A DNA stretch of 64,000 nucleotides from positions 1,116,001-1,180,000 of the forward strand of contig NZ_JAGF01000001.1 in NCBI RefSeq assembly GCF_000526515.1. The letters run 5' to 3'. The translations under genes were made by a program, and so were the position numbers. This DNA comes from Cellulomonas sp. KRMCY2. GTDB lineage: Bacteria > Actinomycetota > Actinomycetes > Actinomycetales > Cellulomonadaceae. Of the stretch, positions 52,959 through 63,100 are shown in pieces (positions within the stretch are counted from its first letter, which is position 1; every line of letters starts with the position of its first letter). Under the pieces are notes generated by a model. It did not search any database. It was not told where the DNA came from and saw nothing but the letters and a program-made list of their open reading frames with translations.

Positions 52959-54260
52959 TCAGCCGAGGAGGGCGTTGACCCGGTCCTGCGCGTCGTTCAG
53001 CGCCTGCTCGACCGGCTTGCGACCGGCAGCAGCGTTGCCGAGCTCTTCGCTCACGATGTCCTGCATCTCCTGCTGGGACTCGATCACCGGCGGCAGCACG
53101 ACGGCGTCCAGGGAGTCGAACACGGCCTGGCGGTTGGCCGGCGGCGTGACGTCGAGGTAGGCCGCGACCTTGGACTCGTCGGCGACCGGCGGGAGCTCCC
53201 ACGAGGTGTCGAGGCGGGTCTGGACCATCTCGTCGGACGAGGTCAGGAACTCGACCCACTGCTGGGCTGCGTCCTTCACCTCGCTCGTCGCGGAGACGAC
53301 GACACCGTTGGTGAACATCGCCGACGCCTTGGTCGTGCTGCCCGGCTCGACGGCGATGTCCCAGTCCAGACCCTCGACGGCGCCGACGCCGCCGAACATC
53401 CAGATGCCGGTGTGCCACATGGCGAGCTTGCCGTCCATGAACAGGGTCGAGTCGAAGTCCGGGCTGCCCGCACCGTCGGCCTCGGTCGGCATCGTGGTGC
53501 CGGACTTGCCGACCAGCCAGGTCGCCGCCGCCACACCCTCCGGCCCGGCGAAGGTCGCCTCGGTCTTGTCCGCGTTGAAGAACTCACCGCCGGCCTGGGC
53601 CAGGGTCTTGTAGAACTCGTGGAAGGAGATCGGCTGGTAGTCGCCCCAGACACCGGCGGCGGTGTCGGTCAGCGCCTCGGCCGCGGCCTTCTCCTCGGCC
53701 CAGGTCCAGTCGGCGGTGGGGGCCTCGACCCCGGCGGCCTCGAAGAGTCCGGCGTTGTAGAAGAGCACCACGTTGGAGAAGGACTCGGGCAGCCCGAACT
53801 GCGTGCCGTCGAGGGTGAACGCGTCGAGCAGCGACTCCTTGTACGCCGCGCCGTCCACGCCCTCGAGCTCGGCGAGCGCACCGTTGGTCGCGTAGGTCAC
53901 GAAGTTCTCGTAGTTGAGCTCGAAGGCGTCCGCGACGGTCCCGCCGGCGACGGCCGTCTGCAGCGCCGTGAAGTAGTCGGCGTACGGCAGGGTCTCGACC
54001 TCGACGACGACGTCCGGGTTGGCGTCCTGGAAGGCCGTGACCAGCGCGTCGAGATCAGCCTCGTGACCGTCGTTGGCCGAGAAGTTCAGGTACCGGACGG
54101 TGACCGGCTCCTGCGCCCCGTCGGTCGCACCGGCCGCGGGTGCCGGGTCGCTGTTGGTCGCGGAGCCCTGGGTGCACGCGGTGAGCGTCAGCGCGAGCGC
54201 AGCCGCCGTGGCGAGGGTGGCGACCGCCCGCGAGCGGCGATGGGTCATGCTGCGGTGCAT
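52959..54260 (-). CDS. Sugar-binding lipoprotein of ABC importer
   Basis: Extracellular receptor for the oligosaccharide importer. The signal peptide has lipobox LTLTAC, with Cys at about residue 29. The mature domain (VTVRYLNFSANDGHEADLDALVTAFQDANPDVVVEVETLPYADYFTALQTAVAGG) is a cluster B / family 1 solute-binding protein, with aromatic-rich ligand loops (TADWTWAEEKAA, LAMWHTGIWMFGG). 433 residues. The ATG has AAAGGAAG upstream, stronger than the other genes of the operon. It is preceded by the two permeases and followed by GH15/GH31. Confidence 0.9.
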   Translation of the reverse strand: MHRSMTHRRSRAVATLATAAALALTLTACTQGSATNSDPAPAAGATDGAQEPVTVRYLNFSANDGHEADLDALVTAFQDANPDVVVEVETLPYADYFTALQTAVAGGTVADAFELNYENFVTYATNGALAELEGVDGAAYKESLLDAFTLDGTQFGLPESFSNVVLFYNAGLFEAAGVEAPTADWTWAEEKAAAEALTDTAAGVWGDYQPISFHEFYKTLAQAGGEFFNADKTEATFAGPEGVAAATWLVGKSGTTMPTEADGAGSPDFDSTLFMDGKLAMWHTGIWMFGGVGAVEGLDWDIAVEPGSTTKASAMFTNGVVVSATSEVKDAAQQWVEFLTSSDEMVQTRLDTSWELPPVADESKVAAYLDVTPPANRQAVFDSLDAVVLPPVIESQQEMQDIVSEELGNAAAGRKPVEQALNDAQDRVNALLG

Positions 54261-54380
54261 GGTGTCTTCCTTTCGTGGCGGACGGCATCGGTGCCGGCCG
54301 GTCGGGGGACTGCGGGTCCGGGGTCGCCGGAGCGGCCCGTCGGCGTGCGGGTGGTGCGGTCGGAGGGTTCGGGTGCCGGG

Positions 54381-55196
54381 CTACTTGATCCCGGTGTGTG
54401 CCATGCCGGCGATGATGTGGCGTTGGGCGACGAGATAGACGAGGGCGATCGGCACGATCGAGACGACCGAGCCGGCCATCACGACGTTCCACTCGGTGGT
54501 GAACTGACCCTGGAGCGTCGCGAGCCCGAGCGGCAGGGTCATCAGCTCCGACGAGCGGATCGCGACGAGCGGCCACAGGAAGCTGTTCCAGCTGCCCATG
54601 AAGGCGAACACCGCGAGGGTCGCCAGTGCGGGTCGCACGAGCGGCAGCACGATCAGGCCGAAGATCCGCAGGTGACCTGCGCCGTCGATCGTCGCGGCCT
54701 CGTCGAGCTCTACCGGGACACCCTCGACCGCCTGCTTGAGCAGGAAGATCCCGAACGCCGAGGCGATCGACGGTGCCAGCAGGGCGAAGTACGTGTCGTG
54801 CAGGTCGAAGATCGTCATCTCGATGAACAACGGGACGACCAGCACCTGCAGCGGGATCATCAGGGTCGCCAGGTAGAGACCGAAGATCACGTTCTTGCCC
54901 CGGAAGCGCATCCGGCCGAAGGCATAGGCCGCCGTGGCGCCGGTGACGAGCTGGAACAGGGTCGAGGCGATCGCCACACCGAACGAGTTCACGACGATCC
55001 GCCACATCGGCATCGCGTCGAACAGCGTGCGGTAGGCGTCCAGGGTCGGGTTCTCGACGACGAGCGTGGGGCCGCCGGCGAGCGACCCGCCCGGCGTGAT
55101 CGAGGTGATCACCGTCCACAGGAACGGGAAGAGCATCGCGACAGCGCCGAGGACGACGCCTGCGTACAACGCCGTGCGGCGCAGGGTCCTAGGCAT
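54381..55196 (-). CDS. Sugar ABC importer permease, MalG type
   Basis: Second membrane subunit (271 residues, six helices). EAA loop PVELDEAATIDGAGHLRIFGLIVLPLVRPALAT and C-terminal LVAQRHIIAGMAHTGIK. ATG 55196 has GGAGG nine bases upstream and overlaps the end of the previous permease by 8 bases. As with the other importer in the window, no ATPase is encoded nearby. Confidence 0.92.
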   Translation of the reverse strand: MPRTLRRTALYAGVVLGAVAMLFPFLWTVITSITPGGSLAGGPTLVVENPTLDAYRTLFDAMPMWRIVVNSFGVAIASTLFQLVTGATAAYAFGRMRFRGKNVIFGLYLATLMIPLQVLVVPLFIEMTIFDLHDTYFALLAPSIASAFGIFLLKQAVEGVPVELDEAATIDGAGHLRIFGLIVLPLVRPALATLAVFAFMGSWNSFLWPLVAIRSSELMTLPLGLATLQGQFTTEWNVVMAGSVVSIVPIALVYLVAQRHIIAGMAHTGIK

Positions 55197-56154
55197 GGGT
55201 GACCCACCTCCGCTGCCCGCGCAGCTGCACGGCGGTGATCGCAAGGATGACGGCGAACAGCAGCCAGGACAGTGCCGACGCCTGACCGGCCCGGCCGTAC
55301 CGGAAGGTCAGGTCGTAGATCTGCCCGACGACGACCTGGCTCGAACCGGCCGGCCCTCCCCCGGTCATCACGTAGACCTGGTCGAAGACCTGGAAGCCGT
55401 TGACGAGCGAGATGACCAGGACGAAGAAGGTCGACGGCGAGAGCAGCGGGAGCGTGATCAGCCGGAACCGCTGCCACGCGTTGGCCCCGTCGACCCGGGC
55501 GGCCTCCTGGATCTCGGCCGGGATCGACTGCAGACCGGCGAGCAGGATCACCATGACGAAGCCGAGGTCCTTCCAGGCCGAGGCGAGGATGACGGACGGC
55601 ATCGCCCAGGTCGGGTCGGTCCACCATCCGGGCTGGGGCAGGTGCAGGACGCCGAGGACCTCGTTGACCAGGCCGTTGCGCGGGTTGAGCAGCCACTGCC
55701 AGACCAGGGCGACCACGACCCAGCTCGTGACGACCGGCAGGAAGTAGGCGGCGCGGAACAGGCTGCGACCGCGCAACGCCTGGTTGAGCACCATCGCGAG
55801 CGCGAGGCCACCGACGTACACCAGGGGCAGGTAGCCCACGATGTACAGCAGCGTGTGGCCGAAGACGCGCCGGGTGGCCGGGTCCGCGATCAGCGTCGTG
55901 TAGTTGTCGAGCCCGACCCACTCCATCGCGGAGATCAGGTTCCAGCGGTGCAGGCTGACCCACAGCGAGCCGATCATCGGGGCGAGGGTGAAGGCGACCA
56001 GCGGGATCGCGCTGGGCAGCAGGAACGCGGTGACCCAGGCGGCGTTCTTCCGGCCGCGCCGGCGAGCCACGCCGGCTCTCGGCGTCCGACGGGCGAGGTC
56101 GGTCGACGCACGCATCGGGAGGCTCACGACGGCAGGTGGCTGGGTCATGGTCAT
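55189..56154 (-). CDS. Sugar ABC importer permease, MalF type
   Basis: First membrane subunit of the importer (321 residues). A basic cytosolic N-terminus ([17 protein letters not shown]) precedes six helices; the EAA loop is [31 protein letters not shown]. It starts in an ATGA overlap with the ROK repressor stop, so the repressor gene is the first of the operon and is translationally coupled to transport. Confidence 0.92.
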   Translation of the reverse strand: MTMTQPPAVVSLPMRASTDLARRTPRAGVARRRGRKNAAWVTAFLLPSAIPLVAFTLAPMIGSLWVSLHRWNLISAMEWVGLDNYTTLIADPATRRVFGHTLLYIVGYLPLVYVGGLALAMVLNQALRGRSLFRAAYFLPVVTSWVVVALVWQWLLNPRNGLVNEVLGVLHLPQPGWWTDPTWAMPSVILASAWKDLGFVMVILLAGLQSIPAEIQEAARVDGANAWQRFRLITLPLLSPSTFFVLVISLVNGFQVFDQVYVMTGGGPAGSSQVVVGQIYDLTFRYGRAGQASALSWLLFAVILAITAVQLRGQRRWVTHA

Positions 56155-57380
56155 CGCCCGGGTCCGTTCGACGTCCGGCCCGCTCCGGCATGCAGCCGCT
56201 CACGGACCAGACGTCCTTGGTCACCGGCCGTGTCGGTGGCGTCGAACGGCGTGGCGAGCACCAGCGCGGCGGCACCGAGGGCCCACTTGTCCTCGGCCCA
56301 CGGCTCGATCACGAACGGGATGCCACGCCGGGCCGGCAGGAGGTGGCCGCGGAAGGACGGCTCGAAACCCGGCTCCCAGTGCTGCCACGCGTCGATGCCC
56401 TCACCGAGCAGGACGATCACCTCGGGGTCGACGGTGTGCACGATCCCGGCCAGGGCGCGGCCGAGCAGCGCACCGGCCTCGCGGTAGATCTCGAGCGCGA
56501 CGGCGTCGCCGCGGTCGGCGGCCTGGCGCAACCCGGCCGACGTGCCGCGCGGTCCGACGACCCCGCGCTCGAGGGCCGCGTGCAGCAGGGCGTCCTCGCC
56601 GACGTGCGCCTCGAGGCACCCGCGCGAGCCGCAGCCGCACAGCGGCCCGTCGAGGGTCATCGGCACGTGGCCGATCTCCCCTGCGCCGCCCGAGGCACCG
56701 CGGTAGACGGCACCGTCGACCACGATCCCGCAGCCGATGCCGCGGCCGATCGTCACCACGAGGTAGGAGCCGTGCTCGCGCCCCGTGCCGTAGAGCCGCT
56801 CGGCGACCGCGAGGGTGTTGACGTCGTTCTCGACCAGCACCGGGACGCCGAGCGCGGCGCGCAGGACTGCTCCGACGTGGGCGTCGGACCAGCCGAGGGT
56901 GGGTGCCTCGACGATGCCTGAGGCCTGCGAGTCGACCGACCCGGGGATGCCGACCCCGATGCCGAGCAGGTGACCGGCGTGGTCGTCCACCGCCGAGCCG
57001 AGGATGTGCCCGAGGGCGTCGAGGGCATCGGGTGCGCTCGGGTTGAACGGGTGGGAGGTCGAGCTCCGGACGGTGCCGTCGAGGTCGACGTCGACGATCG
57101 CGACGTGGTCGGCCGTGACCTTGGCGCCGAGCACCCCGCCGGCCGAGCGGACCAGGCCGAGCAGCCGGCCGGGGCGGCCACCCTGCGACGGGGCGTGCTC
57201 GAGCTCCATCACCAGGCCGCGGGCGATGAGGTCCCTGGTGAGCTGGGTGACCGTCGCCGGGCTGACGTCGAGGGCGCGGGCCACGTCGGCCCGGGAGGTC
57301 GGGCCACGCGTGCCGAGCAGCCCGAGGATCGCCGACGGGACGAGGTCGCCGCGGGCTGCTGGGCGGGGTGCGCCAGACAT
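56151..57380 (-). CDS. ROK-family transcriptional repressor
   Basis: Sugar-responsive repressor of 409 residues. The N-terminal winged helix ([35 protein letters not shown]) is fused to an ROK kinase-like fold ([39 protein letters not shown]). The zinc-binding [10 protein letters not shown] motif is intact. It heads the ABC-GH15-GH31 operon and probably represses it at the AT-rich site just upstream. The ATG has AAAGGAG four bases upstream. The DNA-binding domain makes a repressor far more likely than a sugar kinase. Confidence 0.92.
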   Translation of the reverse strand: MSGAPRPAARGDLVPSAILGLLGTRGPTSRADVARALDVSPATVTQLTRDLIARGLVMELEHAPSQGGRPGRLLGLVRSAGGVLGAKVTADHVAIVDVDLDGTVRSSTSHPFNPSAPDALDALGHILGSAVDDHAGHLLGIGVGIPGSVDSQASGIVEAPTLGWSDAHVGAVLRAALGVPVLVENDVNTLAVAERLYGTGREHGSYLVVTIGRGIGCGIVVDGAVYRGASGGAGEIGHVPMTLDGPLCGCGSRGCLEAHVGEDALLHAALERGVVGPRGTSAGLRQAADRGDAVALEIYREAGALLGRALAGIVHTVDPEVIVLLGEGIDAWQHWEPGFEPSFRGHLLPARRGIPFVIEPWAEDKWALGAAALVLATPFDATDTAGDQGRLVRERLHAGAGRTSNGPGR

Positions 57381-57387
57381 CGAACTC

Positions 57388-57428
57388 CTTTGTTCAGCAC
57401 TTTATTTAGTCCCAAAGTAACTGCAAGG
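57388..57428 (-). promoter_or_regulatory. ROK operon promoter/operator
   Basis: An AT-rich island directly upstream of the ROK gene contains ACTTT (57399-57403) facing AAAGT (57414-57418), and a wider CTTTG (57388-57392) facing CAAAG (57413-57417). On the minus strand TTGCAG (57428-57423) could serve as a -35 with TAAAGT as -10. The symmetry and position fit autorepression by ROK. Confidence 0.5.
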
Positions 57429-57630
57429 TCCGACGACGTCAAGCCCCCACGGCCCAGCTGTCGGACCGGTGACTCCTGGCCGGCAAGCACGGATCTGACG
57501 GCGGGCAGGGGGCGGGCTCCCAGGTGACTCCCAGGCGGAGCACGTAGAGTCTGCTGCGGTCCGCCCTCGCGGACGGGTCGCCGGTGCGCCGAGCGCATGA
57601 CGGTGACGACCGACGATGAAGGACTGACAC

Positions 57631-58569
57631 GTGCGCCGACTGGCTGCTGCACTTCTCGCTACGACGCTGCTGCTCACCGGGTGCAGTGGCGGCTCCGACA
57701 CCCCCGATGCGCCGGACGCCTCGCAGGCCCCGGCGACGAACGCCTTCGACGGCGTCACTGTCGAGGGCGACCTCGGCGCCGCGCCCACCGTCACGTTCGA
57801 CCAGCCGTTCAGCGTGGACGAGGCGGTCGCCCAGGTCGAGACCGAGGGGACCGGCGAGACGCTCGCCGCCGGCCAGCAGCTCAAGATCGACTACATCGCC
57901 CTCTCGGGCGACGACGGGACCCCGCTCGGCTCGACCTGGGAGCTCGGCGCGCCCGACACGCTGTCCCTGGGCGACGAGACGATCCTGCCGGCCCTGACCG
58001 ACGTCCTGCTCGGCCAGAAGATCGGCGTCCGCGTGCTCTTCGCCGCACCCGGCGGCGAGGCCGTGGCGGCCACCGACACCGCGCCCGCGACCGAGGCCTA
58101 CCCCGCGACGCTCATGGTCATCGAGGTCGTCGGCGTCGCCCCCGGGCGTGCGGAGGGTGCGGCGGTCGAGCCGCCCGCCGGCCTGCCGACGGTGACGCTC
58201 GCCGAGAACGGCGAGCCCGAGATCGAGGTCCCGGCCGACGCCGTGGAGCCCACCGAGCTCGTCGTCCAGCCGCTCATCAAGGGCGACGGGGCTGCGATCG
58301 CCACGGGCGACGCCGTCACCGTCCACTACAAGGGCTGGCTGTGGGACGGCACGCTCTTCGACTCCTCATGGAACGGACAGCCGTTCCCGACCCCCATCGG
58401 CTCCGGCCAGCTCATCGCCGGCTGGGACGAAGGACTCGTCGGCCAGACCGTCGGCAGCCAGGTGCTGCTCGTGGTCCCGGCCGACAAGGGCTACGGCGCG
58501 GAGGGGAACGACACGATCCCGCCGAACGCGACCCTCATCTTCGTGATCGACATCCTCGAGGCCGGCTGA
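57631..58569 (+). CDS. FKBP-type peptidyl-prolyl isomerase lipoprotein
   Basis: Exported folding catalyst of 312 residues, lipid-anchored at Cys18 (lipobox LLTGC). The C-terminal about 100 residues are a recognisable FKBP domain (VTVHYKGWLWDGTLFDSSWNGQP, IAGWDEGLVGQTVGSQVLLVVPADKGYG, DTIPPNATLIFVIDILEAG). The N-terminal half is a second, weaker FKBP-like unit (QLKIDYIALSGDDGTPLGSTW, VLLGQKIGVRVLFAAPG) that lacks several active-site aromatics and may serve as chaperone or spacer. The GTG start has GAAGGA upstream. Divergent from the ROK operon and convergent with the RDD gene. Confidence 0.9.
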   Translation: MRRLAAALLATTLLLTGCSGGSDTPDAPDASQAPATNAFDGVTVEGDLGAAPTVTFDQPFSVDEAVAQVETEGTGETLAAGQQLKIDYIALSGDDGTPLGSTWELGAPDTLSLGDETILPALTDVLLGQKIGVRVLFAAPGGEAVAATDTAPATEAYPATLMVIEVVGVAPGRAEGAAVEPPAGLPTVTLAENGEPEIEVPADAVEPTELVVQPLIKGDGAAIATGDAVTVHYKGWLWDGTLFDSSWNGQPFPTPIGSGQLIAGWDEGLVGQTVGSQVLLVVPADKGYGAEGNDTIPPNATLIFVIDILEAG

Positions 58570-58610
58570 GCCCTCCAGGGCAGCTGAGCCCTTCCAGGGC
58601 AGATCGACGC

Positions 58611-58645
58611 CGGCCGGGCGACCACCATCGTGTGGTCCCCGGCCG
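58611..58645. terminator. Convergent terminator hairpin
   Basis: CGGCCGGGCGACCAC (58611-58625) pairs with GTGGTCCCCGGCCG (58632-58645) with one bulged base, between the FKBP and RDD genes. Confidence 0.65.
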
Positions 58646-58650
58646 CGTCG

Positions 58651-59847
58651 TCACCGGTCGGGCATGCAGACGGACGACGTCGTGCCGCCGACGGTGGTCG
58701 TGAGGGACCACGTCCAGTCGTCGCCGAGGCCGGCGAGCGTGTCCAGGGGCAGCAGGACTCCGGTCGGGCCGCCGGTCAGCGGCGTACCGCGACCGGGCTG
58801 CACCTGGCCGTCGCGCATCACGTGGTCGATCAGGACGGCACCGGTGCCGTCCCGCCGCACGAAGGATGCGTGCAGGCCGACGTCCTGCGTGGGCAGCGTG
58901 CCGCTCCAGTCCCAGGTGACGCGGACGCCGGGTTCACCGATGCGGTACTGACGCTCCACACCGAGCCGACTCTCGGTCGCGGTGCCCGGGTTCACCTCGA
59001 GCCCGCCGGCCTGGAGGGTGAAGTCACCGCCGGTGGCCTGGGCGGAGGTGGCGCACGACGCGGTGATCGACACGTCGTCGACGGCGATCGACGAGCCTGC
59101 GGCGAACAGCACACCGATCAGGCACGAACCCGCGGCCAGGACGGTGGCCACCCGGCGCCACCCGGGGACGACCGGCGCCTCCCAGACCGGCAGCACGCCG
59201 CCGGCGGTCCGCGTGCGGAGGGTGTAGGTCAGCGGTCGGCGCGTCGCGAGAACGACGGTCCTGGCCAGGCTGTCCGCGACGGTCTGGCGTCGCGGGTGCC
59301 ACAGGGGCCGCAGGTAGCCGAGGTAGAAGATCCCGTCGACGACGTGCGCGAGCAGGCGCCCGAGGGTGCGCAGCAGCCCGACCGGCCGCCGGTCGACCTC
59401 GCGCACCACGGCGATGCCGACGACGAGCTTGCCGGGGCTCGAGCCCAGGTAGGCCTGCATGAGGATGACGGCGGCAACCGTGGCGACGACCCAGCCGCTC
59501 TGCGTCCAGGTCGCTGCGCCCGGCCCGGCCGTCGGCGCGACGGCCGTGGGCACCAGGAGCGGCAGGGAGGTGGGCGCGGCGACGGGCTGGACGACGAAGG
59601 CCAGGTAGGTGACGCCGATCAACAGGGCCTGGTCGAGCAGCGCCGCGACGACCCGCAGCAGCCACGCGGCCTCGTGCCGCGCCGGGGGCAGCAGGTCCTG
59701 ACCGGCGAGGACCACGGGAGCGCGGTCCACGGGAACGCGGACCACGGGAGCGCGGTCCAGGCGATCGTCTGCCGTCGATCCGCCCCCGTCGATCGTCACG
59801 CGGCCATCGTGTCGGAGAAGCGGTCGCCGCACCAGAGCCGCCCGCAT
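58651..59847 (-). CDS. RDD-family membrane protein
   Basis: Membrane protein of about 398 residues. The middle part is an RDD domain: helix AAWLLRVVAALLDQALLIGVTYLAF, helix VVATVAAVILMQAYLGSSPGKLVVGIAVV, then LLRTLGRLLAHVVDGIFYLGYLRPLWHPRRQTVADSLART. A fourth helix follows, then an extracytoplasmic C-terminal domain of about 130 residues not recognised. RDD proteins are implicated in transport or antiport, but the role is unknown. ATG 59847 has GGGAGG very close; GTG 59799 is a plausible shorter start. A 15-bp tandem repeat (59712-59756) encodes the DRAPVV repeats near the N-terminus. Confidence 0.78.
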   Translation of the reverse strand: MRAALVRRPLLRHDGRVTIDGGGSTADDRLDRAPVVRVPVDRAPVVLAGQDLLPPARHEAAWLLRVVAALLDQALLIGVTYLAFVVQPVAAPTSLPLLVPTAVAPTAGPGAATWTQSGWVVATVAAVILMQAYLGSSPGKLVVGIAVVREVDRRPVGLLRTLGRLLAHVVDGIFYLGYLRPLWHPRRQTVADSLARTVVLATRRPLTYTLRTRTAGGVLPVWEAPVVPGWRRVATVLAAGSCLIGVLFAAGSSIAVDDVSITASCATSAQATGGDFTLQAGGLEVNPGTATESRLGVERQYRIGEPGVRVTWDWSGTLPTQDVGLHASFVRRDGTGAVLIDHVMRDGQVQPGRGTPLTGGPTGVLLPLDTLAGLGDDWTWSLTTTVGGTTSSVCMPDR

Positions 59848-60164
59848 GCCTCCCACCTGCCTCCCGCATGCCTCGTGGGGGCCCCGCACGCCTCTCGCGA
59901 GCCTCGCGTGAGGGCCCGAACGCCGGTCGCGGGACAACGCCGGTCCGTGGTTCTGTCCCCTGTGTCCCGTTGCGTCCGGGCCCGGCCTTCTCTTGACGGT
60001 CACATGATGAGACCGGTCCCATTCTTCCGTTGCCATGACTGTTTCTTGGTACGTACCGTCAGGTAGGGCACCGTTCACAGTCCGACCAGAGGGGGCGGAC
60101 GGGCCGGCGACCGACGGCACCGCAACGACGCGGGTGCCGTGACCACGAGCCGGGGGACACGTCA
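59848..60164. other. Divergent intergenic region upstream of GH81
   Basis: 317 bases without a supported gene. It contains TTGACG (59993-59998) as a possible -35 without a good -10, and a perfect palindrome GGTACGTACC (60048-60057) that could be an operator for the glucanase gene. A 20-codon frame (60004-60066) with a CHDC motif is present but has no ribosome site. Confidence 0.4.
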
Positions 60165-60194
60165 GTGGCCCGCCCGCCTCGGAGGGCCCCTGCC

Positions 60195-63100
60195 ATGCGC
60201 ACCCACCTGTTCGACCCCGTCCGCTCGGCACTCTCCCGTCTGCGTCGCCCGTCGGCGCCTGATCGCCGACCCGCCGCACCCGACCCGGCGGCGCCCGTCG
60301 GCCCGGCCCGTTCCCTGCGGCGCCGACGCCGACGCCGCGCCGTCGCCGTGCTGGCCGCAGGCGCCCTGACCGCCGCAGGCCTCGCGGGCTCCGCCGCCCA
60401 GGCCGAGAACCGACAGGTCGGTGCGGGCAGCTACACCACCGACGTCGTCGGCCCGGCGCCGGAGGGCTGCGCCGCCCTGGCCACCGACCCACGGGCCTTC
60501 CTGACCGACGACGCACCGCTGGGCCCGGTCCCGACCAACGACTGGTGGTCGTCCCTGGTCCTCAAGAAGTGGAACTGCGCCACGAGCGAGCCGCTGCACG
60601 CCCACCCGGTGTCCTACCTGCCGAGCGCCGACGGCCTCGGGCTCGGCTACACGCGCGAGCCGACGATGTCCGGGACGCCCGGCGGGGTCGGCGAGTTCCA
60701 CCACGCGTACGCCCGCGACCTGCTGGTCGGTGTCGACGGCCTGGATGCACCGGTCGTCGAGGTCGCCGACTGGAGCGACTGGACCGTCACGCCGTCCTGG
60801 AGCGACGGCACCCGCACCCTCGAGGCCACCATCGGCCACGGTCTGCCGTTCAGCTGGTACCGGATGACCGGCGGGGACGCCGTCCTGACCGGCGCCGCCG
60901 ACCTGAGCGTCTGGCTCGACGACGGCGCCCGCATCGGCTTCACGTCGGGCGGCGCGGACTACGTCGCCTTCGCCCCCGCCGGTGCCGCCTGGACGACGTC
61001 GGGCACGACGCTCCGTTCCGACCTGGCCGGCGCCGGGTACCTGTCCGTGGCCGTCCTGCCGACCACGCCGCAGGACGACGACGCCGACCGCCGCGACCTG
61101 GCCGACGCGTACACGCCGTACGCGCACAACGAGGTGACCGGGACGCGCGCGGACTACGTCTACGACCAGTCGGCCGGCGTCGTGCGCACGACCTACTCGG
61201 TGCAGACCGAGGCACGCGGCGGCAGCGGCGGGGCCGGCGGGACCGTCGTGTCGCTCTACCCGCACCAGAGCCAGCACCTCGGCGACGTCGAGGGCGACAT
61301 CGGGACCTCCGACCGGAGCTTCGCCTCACCGCGCGGTGCCATGACGACCCTGGTGGGCGCGACCTCGTTCACCACGGTGACCCCGTTCACCGGCGTCCTG
61401 CCGGAGATCCCGGCCGTCGCGACCGGCGTCGGTGCCGCCGAGGCCCGCCTGGACGCCCTGCTCGACGAGGTGGCACAGGACCCGATGGGCCCGCCGGGGA
61501 GCGACACGTACTGGACCGGCAAGGCCCTGGGTCGCGCGGCCCGGATCGCCGAGATCGCCGACCAGGTCGGCCGCGACGACGTCCGCGACACCGCGCTCAC
61601 GCAGATCCGCAGCACCCTGACGGACTGGCTGACCGCCGACCCGGGTGAGACCGGACAGCTCTTCGCCTACAACGAGGCCTGGGGGACGCTGGTCGGCTTC
61701 CCCGCGTCCTACGGATCGGACAAGGAGCTCAACGACCACCACTTCCACTACGGCTACTTCATCACCGCGGCAGCGACCCTCGCCCGCTTCGACCCGGCGT
61801 GGGCCCAGTCCTACGGCGGCATGGTCGACCTGCTCATCCGGGACGCCAACGGCTACGACCGCGACGAGACCCGGTTCCCGTACCTGCGGGACTTCGACAT
61901 CTACGCCGGCCACGACTGGGCCTCCGGGCACGGGGCGTTCGCGGCGGGCAACAACCAGGAGTCCAGCTCGGAAGGCATGAACTTCGCCGCCGCGCTCGTC
62001 CTGTGGGGCGAGGCGACCGGTGATCGCGATGTCCGGGACGCGGGCGCCTACCTGTACGCGACCCAGGCGGCCGCGATCCAGGCCTACTGGTTCGACGGCT
62101 CCGGGGCGATCCCGGACGGCTTCGGGCACTCGACCGTCGGCATGATCTGGGGCGACGGCGGCGCCTATGCCACCTGGTTCAGCGCCGAGCCGGAGATGAT
62201 CCAGGGCATCAACACCCTGCCGATCACCGGCGGGCACCTGTACCTCGGGATCCGGCCGGACGACGTCCGCGCCAACTACGCCGAGCTGGTCACGGCCAAC
62301 CACGGCAACCCGACGGTCTGGCAGGACATCGCGTGGTCGTACCTGGCCCTCGGCGACGGACCGGCGGCGCTCGCCGCTCTCGACGCCCAGCCGGGCTACC
62401 CGGTCGAGGAGGGCGAGTCCCGGGCGCACACGTACCACTGGGTGGCCAACCTCGCGGCCCTCGGCACCCTCGACACCACCGTCACGGCCGACCACCCGCT
62501 GGCCGCGGTGCTCACCCGCGACGGCGGACGCACCTACGTCGCCGCGAACGTCACGGCCGAGCCGCTCACGGTGACCTACTCGGACGGGACGACCCTGTCC
62601 GTGGCACCGGGGCAGACCGCGACCACCGGCGCGCACACCTGGAGCGGCGGATCAGGCACCGGGGGGCCGGGCGAGCCGACACCGACGCCGACGTCCACAC
62701 CGACTCCGACCCCGACACCCGACCCGACGACCCCACCGACCGACGCGGCCTCCCCGCTGTACCTGAGCGCGGACGGCCTGTCGTCGGCGCCCGGCTCCGG
62801 GGTCGCGACCCTGCGGCCGACCAGCGGGCCGGACGCCGTCGGGGACCCGGCGACGGGCCGCTCGTTCGAGGTCGCCGACCTGGACGGGGCCTTCACCGGC
62901 GGGAAGACCGGCGTGGCGATCGGCCTGGACGCCGGGACGTCGGTCGGCAACGCGACCCGGCTGCGGGTCTCGTACGACCTGACCGGCGACGGCACGTGGG
63001 ACCGGGTGGAGACCTACCGGTACTTCCCGACCGACCCCGTCGTGGGGTGGGAGGCGTACCGCGAGACCCAGGGTCTGACCTCGGCCGACGGCCTCCTGGC

